Shown here in pieces: positions 1 through 6,276 of a stretch of 6,459 nucleotides of DNA (the first letter of the stretch is position 1; each line of letters begins with the position of its first letter). The translations under genes and the position numbers were made by a program. The notes under the pieces were generated by a model. That model did not search any database and was not told where the DNA came from. It worked only from the letters and a program-made list of their open reading frames with translations. The stretch is from Planococcaceae bacterium UBA3378 (GTDB lineage: Bacteria; Bacillota; Bacilli; Bacillales_A; Planococcaceae): contig DEQA01000292.1 in assembly GCA_002359075.1 (NCBI GenBank), positions 1 to 6,459 of the forward strand. The letters are read 5' to 3'.

Positions 1-506
1 CAATACAGCATGAAAATTTACAGATTGTTGAAGGGCAGGCAACCGATAAAAAGGCTGTCAGTGATGCAATGAAAGGAAAAGAGCTTGTTATTTCCTGTCT
101 GGGTTCAGACAAAGGATTAAAGAAAACGACGGTATTGTATGAAATGACAAGCAATATCGTAGCAGCTATGAAAGAACATCATGTAGAGCGGATCATTTAC
201 ATGGCCTCTGCGGGTATTGACAATGAAATACCAGGTATTGCAGGGAAAATCACAATGAAATTACTGGGAAATGTGCTGGCAGATCATCATAATGCCGTAG
301 CGGAAATTAAGAAAAACGCTTTAACTTATACCATCGTCCGCCCGCTCAGCTTAACGGATAAGCCATACACAGGGAAGTACCGTGAAACGATAACAGGCAT
401 TCCGGATAAGGGGCGTTCTATTTCCCGGGCGGATGTAGCCGACTTGATTATTCGCGCTATTGCAGACAAACAATATGAAAATCAATCTGTAGCAGTTAGT
501 AACTAA
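1..506 (+). CDS. NAD(P)-binding oxidoreductase, NmrA/YwnB-like (5' end missing)
   Basis: The reading frame is open from the window edge (first full codon at 3) to a TAA at 504-506, giving 167 visible residues. The ATG at 69 is internal: the preceding codons read IQHENLQIVEGQATDKKAVSD, typical of this family, where a phrase like 'VEGDATD' follows the second Rossmann strand. Visible family marks are ELVISCLGS (strand 4 region), VERIIYMASAGI (strand 5 with Ser), ALTYTIVRPLSLTD (the 'RP' motif of atypical SDRs) and ISRADVADLIIRAI near the C-terminus. Family members are about 205-215 residues, so roughly 40-45 are missing, including the glycine-rich dinucleotide-binding loop. The protein is probably cytoplasmic and its substrate cannot be told. 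The family assignment is firm; the physiological role is unknown. No terminator is seen directly after it. Confidence 0.85.
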   Translation, partial: IQHENLQIVEGQATDKKAVSDAMKGKELVISCLGSDKGLKKTTVLYEMTSNIVAAMKEHHVERIIYMASAGIDNEIPGIAGKITMKLLGNVLADHHNAVAEIKKNALTYTIVRPLSLTDKPYTGKYRETITGIPDKGRSISRADVADLIIRAIADKQYENQSVAVSN

Positions 507-638
507 AGTATTACACATAGTAACCGGAGTAACTTGTTTTACTATAACAGCCACCAAAAAAGTACGCTTCCGTAAAATAAGGTATATGATATGTGTTGAA
601 TAAATTCTCTTGAAAGACAAGAAAAGCAGGTGAACAAA

Positions 639-788
639 ATGGGAAAATATCAATTGGATACGAAAGGGAAGATGGCCGTGGCGAAGTATCATGAAAAAAA
701 TAAGCCGGCCAAATTTGATAAAAAGCAGCAAATTGAAAAAATACGTGCGGAGTATTTGGAAAATAAGCAAAAACAAGCTGATCAATAA
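639..788 (+). CDS. small basic charged protein, 49 residues, unknown function
   Basis: ATG at 639, TAA at 786-788. An AGGTGA ribosome binding site (628-633) lies about 5 bases before the ATG. The product begins MGKYQLDTKGKMAVAKYHEK and ends in a lysine- and glutamine-rich tail. It is rich in Lys, Glu, Gln and Asp, with no membrane segment, cysteine or signal peptide. The part after Pro23 (residues 24-49) looks like one amphipathic charged helix. Codon use resembles the neighbours and the frame has a good start context, which favours a real gene, but I do not recognise a family. It stands apart from the genes on both sides (132 bases after the oxidoreductase, about 410 before ccdA). The terminator at 866-900 is the likely end of its transcript. 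It could also be a chance frame; the ribosome binding site and biased composition argue against that. Confidence 0.6.
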   Translation: MGKYQLDTKGKMAVAKYHEKNKPAKFDKKQQIEKIRAEYLENKQKQADQ

Positions 789-865
789 AATATGCTGATG
801 TGCTTTTAGGCTTCGTTGAAGGTGGGGCAGTCTGGAATTGACGTTCATCCACCTTCGTGACGATG

Positions 866-900
866 AATCCTGTGCGATGTTGAACGCACAGGATTTTTTT
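866..900 (+). terminator. intrinsic (Rho-independent) terminator
   Basis: Perfect 11-base-pair stem: AATCCTGTGCG (866-876) pairs with CGCACAGGATT (885-895), around an 8-base loop ATGTTGAA. The 3' arm runs straight into a T tract ending at 900. The T tract is only on the + side, so it ends + strand transcription coming from the 49-residue gene or from an RNA starting in 789-865. It insulates the ccdA operon from upstream reading. Confidence 0.93.
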
Positions 901-1118
901 GCGTTCATGACATTTTTCCATGAGTATGACCTCCGTCTCCTCGTCTTCCCTGTGCTTTTTTTTCATCAAAGTGTTTTCAATATAAAGAGAAAAAAGCATG
1001 ACAAAAAGAGCTCACAATTTGTACCCGTTACCTCTCGGATAGAATCCACATCCATAATGCCTGTTATTGTGAAGATCGCCATCTGTGATGAAATTTGCCA
1101 CAATCCAATCATTTCTAA

Positions 1119-1133
1119 GATTTAGTGTAAATC
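1119..1133. promoter_or_regulatory. perfect inverted repeat upstream of ccdA, candidate operator
   Basis: GATTTA (1119-1124), spacer GTG, TAAATC (1128-1133): two perfect 6-base half-sites, centred about 70 bases before the ccdA start codon. The position suits a regulator site near the operon promoter. The pattern does not match a PerR, Fur, Zur or CtsR box that I know. AT-rich short palindromes also arise by chance, so this is only a candidate. Confidence 0.3.
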
Positions 1134-1182
1134 ATTCTATGTTCAGTTTTTTCCTTTTTCTATAGGATAGAGGTAGAGAATA

Positions 1183-1190
1183 AAAGGTGG
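1183..1190 (+). promoter_or_regulatory. ribosome binding site that fixes the ccdA start
   Basis: AAAGGTGG ends 7 bases before the ATG at 1198 but only 1 base before an in-frame GTG at 1192. The spacing therefore selects ATG 1198 and removes two residues from the longest possible frame. Confidence 0.75.
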
Positions 1191-1197
1191 TGTGGTT

Positions 1198-1905
1198 ATG
1201 GGTGGTGAGCAGCTCTTACTTAGTTCGGTATTTGTTGCGGGGATGCTTTCTTTTTTATCGCCGTGTATTGTTCCGTTGCTTCCCGTTTATCTTTCGATAC
1301 TTTCTACAAATGAAAATGGCTCCCGGTTCATCACAAAGAAATTTCAATTGAATGGGCGCTTACTCCTGAAAACAATTGTATTTGTTTTGGGGCTGTCTAC
1401 CAGTTTTGTCCTTCTGGGCTTTGGCGCCGGCTATTTAGGCTCGCTTTTATACGCAGACTGGGTGCTGCCTGTTTGTGGTGTAATCGTCATACTGCTTGGT
1501 CTTCATCAAATCGGTCTTTTTCAACTGGCTCTATTAAATAAAGAGAAGAAAGTGTCGTTAAAGAGAAGTGATAAACGGGATTATGTAGGAGCCTATTTAC
1601 TTGGATTCACCTTTAGTATTGGGTGGACACCTTGTATCGGGCCGATTTTAGGTGCTGTATTAGGCTTGTCAGCAAGTGAAGGACATGCGACATACGGGGC
1701 GCTTCTTATGTTTGTTTATGCACTTGGTTTATTAATCCCCTTTGTATTGATGGCGGTTTTTTCAGATATGCTCCTTCAACAAATGAAAAAATTGCACCCG
1801 CATCTTGATAAAATCCGAATTGCCGGCGGGGTGCTGATCGTGTTGATGGGCATCGTGCTAATGACAAATAATTTGAATTTTTTACTGACCATATTTCCGC
1901 AATGA
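1198..1905 (+). CDS. ccdA: CcdA/DsbD-type membrane thiol-disulfide electron transporter
   Basis: The 235-residue polytopic membrane protein matches the usual size of CcdA, the short form of DsbD's membrane domain. It passes reducing equivalents from cytoplasmic thioredoxin to exported thioredoxin-like proteins. The two signature cysteines are visible: Cys23 in LSFLSPCIVPLLPVYLS (first helix) and Cys146 in GWTPCIGPILGAVLG (fourth helix), with their flanking prolines. About six hydrophobic segments can be traced, with a basic loop near residues 114-128 (LNKEKKVSLKRSDKR). The start is ATG 1198. The TGA (1903-1905) sits 14 bases before the TTG start of the lipoprotein gene, so the two are cotranscribed. 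In this context the partner is that lipoprotein and through it MsrAB, rather than cytochrome c maturation, for which no other gene is present here. CcdA membership is secure; the partner assignment is inferred from neighbours. Confidence 0.94.
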   Translation: MGGEQLLLSSVFVAGMLSFLSPCIVPLLPVYLSILSTNENGSRFITKKFQLNGRLLLKTIVFVLGLSTSFVLLGFGAGYLGSLLYADWVLPVCGVIVILLGLHQIGLFQLALLNKEKKVSLKRSDKRDYVGAYLLGFTFSIGWTPCIGPILGAVLGLSASEGHATYGALLMFVYALGLLIPFVLMAVFSDMLLQQMKKLHPHLDKIRIAGGVLIVLMGIVLMTNNLNFLLTIFPQ

Positions 1906-1912
1906 AGGAGGG
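1905..1912 (+). promoter_or_regulatory. ribosome binding site that fixes a TTG start for the lipoprotein
   Basis: AAGGAGGG overlaps the last base of the ccdA stop and ends 7 bases before TTG 1920. The in-frame ATG at 1902 lies upstream of this site, has no site of its own and would put the Shine-Dalgarno bases inside the coding region. TTG 1920 is therefore the likely start. Confidence 0.8.
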
Positions 1913-1919
1913 AAACAGC

Positions 1920-2411
1920 TTGAAGAGATGGTGGATCGTTTGTTTGGCTGTGCTGCTGCTTGCTGCCTGCGGTGATACGCAAACAGAAAGCAGCGGGGCA
2001 GCGGATTTTGAATTAGAGGATGTCAATGGCAATACAGTAAGCCTTTCAGATTATAAAAATGATAAGGTTTATGTGAAGTTTTGGGCATCGTGGTGTTCTA
2101 TTTGTTTAGCGGGGTTGGAAGAGTTAAATGAACTGCCGGCGGAGGCCAAGGATTTTAAAGTACTGACCATTGTATCGCCGAATTTTAATAATGAAAAAGA
2201 TCGTGCTGCCTTTGTGAAATGGTTTAAAGGAGTAGAAAATACAGAAAACATCACTGTGTTATTAGATGAAGACGGCGAAATCGCTAAAAAATACGGGGTA
2301 CGGGGCTATCCTACATCCGCTTATATCGGAACAAACGGGGAATTGATAGAGGTTCTTCCCGGCCATGCCGCAAACAGTGATATTATGAACAAATTTGCGA
2401 ATATAAAGTGA
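1920..2411 (+). CDS. etrx: extracellular thioredoxin-like lipoprotein (Etrx/TlpA type)
   Basis: Read from TTG 1920 the product has 163 residues. It has a short signal peptide (MKRWW, then a hydrophobic run) and a lipobox LAAC with Cys17 as the lipidated residue, then a Ser/Glu/Gly linker. The TlpA/ResA-like thioredoxin fold follows: DFELEDVNGNTVSLSDYKND near 29-48, active site WASWCSIC with Cys59 and Cys62, and cis-proline Pro131 in GVRGYPTSAYIG. It would sit on the outer face of the membrane, take electrons from CcdA and reduce the MsrAB encoded 10 bases downstream. This matches the pneumococcal Etrx1/Etrx2 lipoproteins in layout. ResA-type function in heme attachment is possible from the fold alone, but the neighbours favour MsrAB. 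The CSIC active site, rather than the CPxC of most TlpA/ResA proteins, has no proline between the cysteines. Confidence 0.9.
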   Translation: MKRWWIVCLAVLLLAACGDTQTESSGAADFELEDVNGNTVSLSDYKNDKVYVKFWASWCSICLAGLEELNELPAEAKDFKVLTIVSPNFNNEKDRAAFVKWFKGVENTENITVLLDEDGEIAKKYGVRGYPTSAYIGTNGELIEVLPGHAANSDIMNKFANIK

Positions 2412-2421
2412 GGGTGAAGAA

Positions 2422-3534
2422 ATGAAAAACATTTGGTTCGTTTGTGTAGGGATCGTGCTGTGCTTACTTGCAGGATGCGGAAGTGAGCTTGTATCAAATG
2501 CGGGCGGGGCAAAACCATCCGCTGCTGCATCCAAATTTCCGGAGAACCCAAACACCGGACTGAGTTTTGATGAGGAAAACCTATCCGATATTTACCTGGC
2601 AGGCGGATGCTTCTGGGGAGTGGAAGCCTATATGGCACGTGTGTACGGTGTATATGATGTAACGTCAGGTTATGCGAATGGCAATACGGAAAATCCAACG
2701 TATGAAGAAGTGATTCGAAACAATACAGGCCATGCAGAGACGGTCCATGTTCGTTATGATCCGGAGCACGTTGATTTAGAAAAAATCCTGACGCATTTCT
2801 TTTTAATTATTGATCCAACACTACTAAACCAGCAAGGGAATGACCGCGGTACCCAATACCGGACGGGCATTTACTATACAAATGAAGAAGATGTTCCTGT
2901 CATTGAGAAAGTCATGGCAAAAGAGCAGGAACGGTATGACAAACCGATTGTGACAGAGGTTGAACCGCTTCATAATTTTAGTTTAGCAGAGGATTATCAC
3001 CAGGATTACTTGGAAAAAAATCCGAATGGTTATTGTCATGTGGAGTTTGATACGTTAGAAGACCAGGACATCCCATCGCTTATAGATGAAGCGTTGTATC
3101 CAAAGCCAAGTGATGAAGAACTGAAGGCCAAATTAACAAAAGAGCAGTACGAAGTAACGCAGGGAAGTGATACAGAGCGGGCGTTTTCAAATGAGTACTG
3201 GGATTTCTTTGAGCCTGGTATTTACGTGGATGTAGCAACAGGCGAACCGCTGTTTTCTTCTACAGACAAATATGATTCCATGTGCGGCTGGCCCAGCTTT
3301 ACGAAACCAATTGCACCGGAAGTGGTCGTAGAATATGAGGATACAAGTTATAATATGATTCGTACAGAAGTAAGAAGCCGATCTGGTAACAGTCATTTAG
3401 GGCATGTGTTCCCTGATGGACCGAAAGACAGAGGGGGCTTACGTTATTGCATTAATAGTGCATCCATCGAATTTATTGCCAAAGAAGATATGGAAGATTT
3501 AGGGTACGGCTATTTACTGCATTTAGTAAAATAA
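2422..3534 (+). CDS. msrAB: bifunctional methionine sulfoxide reductase MsrA-MsrB, lipoprotein
   Basis: 370 residues; ATG 2422 follows an AGGGTGA ribosome binding site (2411-2417). The signal peptide ends in lipobox LAGC (Cys19), then a linker of about 35 residues. The MsrA domain (about 56-208) has GGCFWGVE with catalytic Cys63, GNDRGTQYRTGIYY near 139-152, and a C-terminal Cys205 (NGYCHVEF) as probable resolving cysteine. The MsrB domain (about 231-355) has DSMCGWPSF with probable resolving Cys288, HLGHVFPDGP with His325 and His328, and RYCINSAS with catalytic Cys343. MsrA reduces the S form and MsrB the R form of methionine sulfoxide, so one protein repairs both. The two CxxC pairs that bind zinc in many MsrB proteins are absent, as in other fused enzymes. 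It would be anchored outside the membrane and recharged by the upstream lipoprotein. All catalytic residues are intact. Confidence 0.97.
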   Translation: MKNIWFVCVGIVLCLLAGCGSELVSNAGGAKPSAAASKFPENPNTGLSFDEENLSDIYLAGGCFWGVEAYMARVYGVYDVTSGYANGNTENPTYEEVIRNNTGHAETVHVRYDPEHVDLEKILTHFFLIIDPTLLNQQGNDRGTQYRTGIYYTNEEDVPVIEKVMAKEQERYDKPIVTEVEPLHNFSLAEDYHQDYLEKNPNGYCHVEFDTLEDQDIPSLIDEALYPKPSDEELKAKLTKEQYEVTQGSDTERAFSNEYWDFFEPGIYVDVATGEPLFSSTDKYDSMCGWPSFTKPIAPEVVVEYEDTSYNMIRTEVRSRSGNSHLGHVFPDGPKDRGGLRYCINSASIEFIAKEDMEDLGYGYLLHLVK

Positions 3535-3539
3535 TGGTG

Positions 3540-3575
3540 GGGAGGGAATATGGTGTTTTGGCCGTGTTCCCTCTT
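3540..3575 (+). promoter_or_regulatory. hairpin in the gap between msrAB and the response regulator
   Basis: GAGGGAA (3542-3548) pairs perfectly with TTCCCTC (3567-3573). The stem continues inward with A-U, G-C and G-U pairs to a loop GTTTTG (3555-3560), about 13 pairs in all. Only two T follow the 3' arm, so it is not a standard terminator. It sits 24 bases before the regulator's start codon and may set relative expression by partial termination, RNA processing or transcript protection. Confidence 0.5.
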
Positions 3576-3598
3576 AGTGTTGAGAAAGAGGTGGTTAA

Positions 3599-4363
3599 AT
3601 GTATCGATTGTTGGTGGTGGACGATGAACCGATTATTATTAGGGGAATTCGATCCTTTGTTGATTTTGAGGCGCTTGGTATTTCAGAAGTGTATGAAGCA
3701 GCCAACGGGGAGGAAGCCCTGGCTTGTTTTCAGGAGCACCTGCCCGAACTTGTACTGGCGGACATTAATATGCCGAAACTAAACGGATTGGATTTTGCGG
3801 CTGCTGCCAAAAGTTTAAAACCAGACGTAAAGATTGCCATGATCACGGGATATGATCATTTTGATTATGCTGTGACGGCTCTAAAAGCGGGCATTGATGA
3901 TTACGTGTTAAAGCCCGTTTCCAGAAAAGAGATCCAGGAAACATTGCAAAAACTGATCGATAAGCTGCAGGCGAATCAACATCAGCAAGCTGTCACAAAG
4001 GTAGTGGAGGAAATGCTGAGTGAGGTGCAGCTGCAGGATGCAGGATATAAAGTAAAAATGCAAAAAGAGATCGAAAAAAATATCGGCAATCCGAATTTCT
4101 CGCTATCCTATTTAGCGAAGCAGCTCGCGCTTACTCCATCCTATACAAGTACGTTATTTAAAAATTTGTATGGAAAGACATTTCAGGATTACCTGCTGAC
4201 GACCCGGCTGGAGAGAGCAAAAATCTATTTACTTAGCACCGACATGAAAGTATATGAAATTGCTGCAGCAGTGGGCTTTGAAGATCCCAATTATTTTAGT
4301 GCTTCCTTTAAACGAAAATGGGCTTGTTCGCCAAACCAATTTCGAGAGAGGGCGAGAGAATGA
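3599..4363 (+). CDS. response regulator, receiver plus AraC-type DNA-binding domain
   Basis: 254 residues; ATG 3599 follows AAAGAGGTGG (3585-3594). The receiver domain (about 1-120) shows the acidic pair Asp8-Asp9, phosphoacceptor Asp55 in LVLADINMP, Thr83 and Lys105 (LKPV). The C-terminal part (about 152-254) holds the two helix-turn-helix units of AraC/XylS regulators: SLSYLAKQLALTPSYTSTLFK and VYEIAAAVGFEDPNYFSASFKRK. Unlike long YesN-type regulators it lacks a large middle domain; a helical linker of about 30 residues joins the two parts. It overlaps the kinase gene by ATGA, so the two are translationally coupled and surely partners. The arrangement resembles the pneumococcal TCS09 regulator next to msrAB1. 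Targets cannot be read from the sequence; the msr operon itself or surface-protein genes are plausible. Confidence 0.95.
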   Translation: MYRLLVVDDEPIIIRGIRSFVDFEALGISEVYEAANGEEALACFQEHLPELVLADINMPKLNGLDFAAAAKSLKPDVKIAMITGYDHFDYAVTALKAGIDDYVLKPVSRKEIQETLQKLIDKLQANQHQQAVTKVVEEMLSEVQLQDAGYKVKMQKEIEKNIGNPNFSLSYLAKQLALTPSYTSTLFKNLYGKTFQDYLLTTRLERAKIYLLSTDMKVYEIAAAVGFEDPNYFSASFKRKWACSPNQFRERARE

Positions 4364-6069
4364 AGCTGCGTAAACTACGTGTCCAAATAGCCTTCCATTA
4401 TTTAAAAGTGAGTGCTGTTAGTTTAGGGCTAATGGGAGTCATCTTGTATGTAAGTATCTCTTCAGTCGTACTAAATGAAACGACAACGAGTACGAAAACC
4501 GCCGTAGAAAAGAGCGGGATGTATATTGAATTGTATATTGAACGGTTGAAGGCAGTATCGGGGATATTCGCCGGTAACCCACAGCTCATCGCTTATTTTT
4601 CAGATACAGAGCGGGATCCTTCTGTAAAGGCATCTATTTTACAAATGATTGATAACACGATGGCAACAGATTCGTATATCCAGTCCGTCGTGCTTGTTAG
4701 TAAAGACGGGGAAGTCATTTCCAATGAGCAGGGACTGATTATGGGGATGTCCAGCAATATGATGAAGGAAGACTGGTATGTAAAAGCAGTCCACAGCGGC
4801 TCCATGCCTGTATTGACGTCAGCAAGAATGCAGCAGTTTTCAATGGACAAGGACAATTGGGTCATTTCGATCAGCCGGGAAATTACAGATCAAAAGGGCG
4901 GGAATATTGGTGTTTTGCTGATCGATATTCAGTATCGGGTCATTGAAGATTTTCTAGAAAATTTAGATTTAGGGAAGAATGGTTTTTCGTTTATTTTAAA
5001 TGAGCGGGGGGAAGTCGTTTATCATAAAGATTCGGCTTATTTTGAACAACCAAAAAAACAAAAAGTTTTGCAGCAAATTGTGGCAGATAAAGAAAGCTAT
5101 GATCAAAATGAAAATACATTAACACATACGTATCAACTACATAATGCGGACTGGACGTTTGTTGGTGTTTCTTCACAGGATGGGCTTGTGATAATAAAGC
5201 GGCAGCTGCTGGAGATTTTCCTGCTTATTGGGTCGATTTTATTTCTTTTAGCGGCCTGCAGCGTCGCGGTGTTTGCGGGTCGAATTACAAAGCCTTTTCA
5301 GCGCCTTGAACAAGCGATGCAGGACATTGAACATGGATTGGTAAAGGTGCCTGTAGATGAGAAAGGCTGTTTTGAGGCAGAAAGTTTAAGCAGGCATTTT
5401 AACGATATGCTTGAGCGGATCGAGCAGCTGATGGAAGAAATCAAGGAGAAAGAAAAACGTTTGCGGACGTCTGAAATTAATGTGCTCCACAGTCAAATCA
5501 ACCCGCATTTTCTGTACAATGCACTGGATACGATTGTATGGATGGCCGAATTTAATGAGAGTGATAAAGTGATTGAGATGACAAAAGCACTGGCGCAGTT
5601 TTTCCGTTTATCGCTAAACGGCGGGAATGAGTTGACGACAATTGCAAAAGAGCTTGATCATGTACGGCAGTATTTGTTTATTCAAAAGGAGCGTTACGGC
5701 GAGAAGCTGCAGTATCAAATTGAATGTGAGGATGATGTAGCGGAAGTGCGTATACCGAAAATTTTACTTCAGCCAATTGTTGAAAATGCCATTTATCACG
5801 GAATCCGTCCTTTAGAAGGTACAGGCCAAGTCGTCATAAGTGCTGCGCGGGATGAAGGCGGCATTGTATTACAAGTAGAAGATAATGGTGTAGGGTTTCA
5901 TGCCGATGAAGCACAAGAAGTAGAAGGAGCTGTTGCAAAACTCGGGGGAGTAGGTATTCAAAATGTGGATGAGCGTGTGAAATTATATTACGGAACGGAT
6001 TACGGTGTGAGGATACATTCTCAAATAGGCGCTGGGACAAAAGTACAGATCATCCTGCCCAATATGTAG
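4360..6069 (+). CDS. sensor histidine kinase, YesM-like (dCache, HAMP, His_kinase, HATPase)
   Basis: 569 residues from ATG 4360, whose A and TG overlap the regulator's TGA; a GAGAGAGGG site (4344-4352) precedes it. The longer in-frame start at 4318 lies inside the regulator gene without a site. Order: basic N-terminus, membrane helix about 15-37, extracellular double-Cache-like sensor about 38-280, second helix about 283-307, HAMP about 307-360, coiled coil, then the His_kinase motif HSQINPHFLYNALDTIVWM with phosphorylated His383. ATP-binding motifs are PIVENAIYHG (Asn476), DNGVGF (508-513) and GGVGIQNVDERV (529-540). The sensor has no cysteine but seven methionines between residues 128 and 162 and none from 163 to 282. 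All catalytic motifs are intact. The signal is unknown; sugars or peptides are typical for YesM kinases, while the neighbours suggest an oxidation cue. Confidence 0.96.
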   Translation: MKLRKLRVQIAFHYLKVSAVSLGLMGVILYVSISSVVLNETTTSTKTAVEKSGMYIELYIERLKAVSGIFAGNPQLIAYFSDTERDPSVKASILQMIDNTMATDSYIQSVVLVSKDGEVISNEQGLIMGMSSNMMKEDWYVKAVHSGSMPVLTSARMQQFSMDKDNWVISISREITDQKGGNIGVLLIDIQYRVIEDFLENLDLGKNGFSFILNERGEVVYHKDSAYFEQPKKQKVLQQIVADKESYDQNENTLTHTYQLHNADWTFVGVSSQDGLVIIKRQLLEIFLLIGSILFLLAACSVAVFAGRITKPFQRLEQAMQDIEHGLVKVPVDEKGCFEAESLSRHFNDMLERIEQLMEEIKEKEKRLRTSEINVLHSQINPHFLYNALDTIVWMAEFNESDKVIEMTKALAQFFRLSLNGGNELTTIAKELDHVRQYLFIQKERYGEKLQYQIECEDDVAEVRIPKILLQPIVENAIYHGIRPLEGTGQVVISAARDEGGIVLQVEDNGVGFHADEAQEVEGAVAKLGGVGIQNVDERVKLYYGTDYGVRIHSQIGAGTKVQIILPNM

Positions 6070-6247
6070 TAAAGCAAAAGCTATAAAATACAGGACAACG
6101 GGAAAAATAGTATGATTCTAAAGTTTCATATTATATCATTTGCCTTTCTATTAAATAAAAGACAATACGAATATCCGCAGAAGCCAGAATATTAATAGAA
6201 TAATGAGCCATGTTTTTCTTTAGATAGTTTTTTTATGAATCCAGGAC

Positions 6248-6276
6248 TTGACATATTATCAGAAGGATTATACAAA
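6248..6276 (+). promoter_or_regulatory. possible distal promoter
   Basis: TTGACA (6248-6253) is a perfect -35 element. Exactly 17 bases later comes TACAAA (6271-6276), a weak -10 with four of six matches; TATACA at 6269-6274 is an alternative with 15-base spacing. No convincing gene starts just downstream, so it would serve the gene beginning at the window's end or be chance in AT-rich DNA. Confidence 0.3.

Larger units (their letters stand above)
789..1197. other. intergenic region between the 49-residue gene and ccdA
   Basis: This stretch of about 410 bases has no convincing gene. Its first part (789-900) is GC-richer and folds: GAAGGTGG at 818-825 can pair with CCACCTTC at 849-856, then comes the terminator at 866-900. 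The second part (901-1197) must hold the promoter of the ccdA operon. I see no consensus sigma-A promoter there. The best candidate is a poor TTCAGT (1142-1147) with TAGGAT (1163-1168), 15 bases apart. A perfect inverted repeat lies at 1119-1133. Open frames on either strand across this region run through the terminator and lack family features. Confidence 0.6.

Noticed and set aside
818..900. T-box or other riboswitch before the terminator
   Set aside because: The G-rich GGTGGGGC only loosely recalls a T-box sequence; no specifier stem or conserved core is present, and the terminator is about 300 bases before the next gene.
351..908. Minus-strand open frame of 185 codons
   Set aside because: It runs antisense to the end of the oxidoreductase gene, the 49-residue gene and the terminator; its composition is unlike a folded protein and there is no ribosome binding site at its start.
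511..999. Minus-strand open frame of 162 codons, with a GGAGG before an internal ATG near 920
   Set aside because: It passes through the terminator stem and the whole 49-residue gene in antisense, is low complexity and aromatic-rich, and shows no family motif. The GGAGG is probably chance.
838..1125. Plus-strand open frame of 95 codons
   Set aside because: It contains the entire intrinsic terminator and has no ribosome binding site or recognisable domain.
1192..1197. GTG start for ccdA two codons upstream
   Set aside because: It leaves one base between the Shine-Dalgarno site and the start; ATG 1198 has normal spacing.
3550..3627. Possible 25-residue leader peptide in the hairpin between msrAB and the regulator
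   Set aside because: The GGAGGG is only 3 bases from its ATG and is sequestered in the stem; the peptide has no regulatory codon run.
3534..3782. Plus-strand frame of 82 codons starting at the msrAB stop
   Set aside because: It is a shifted frame over the response regulator's receiver domain, whose motifs are clear in the true frame.
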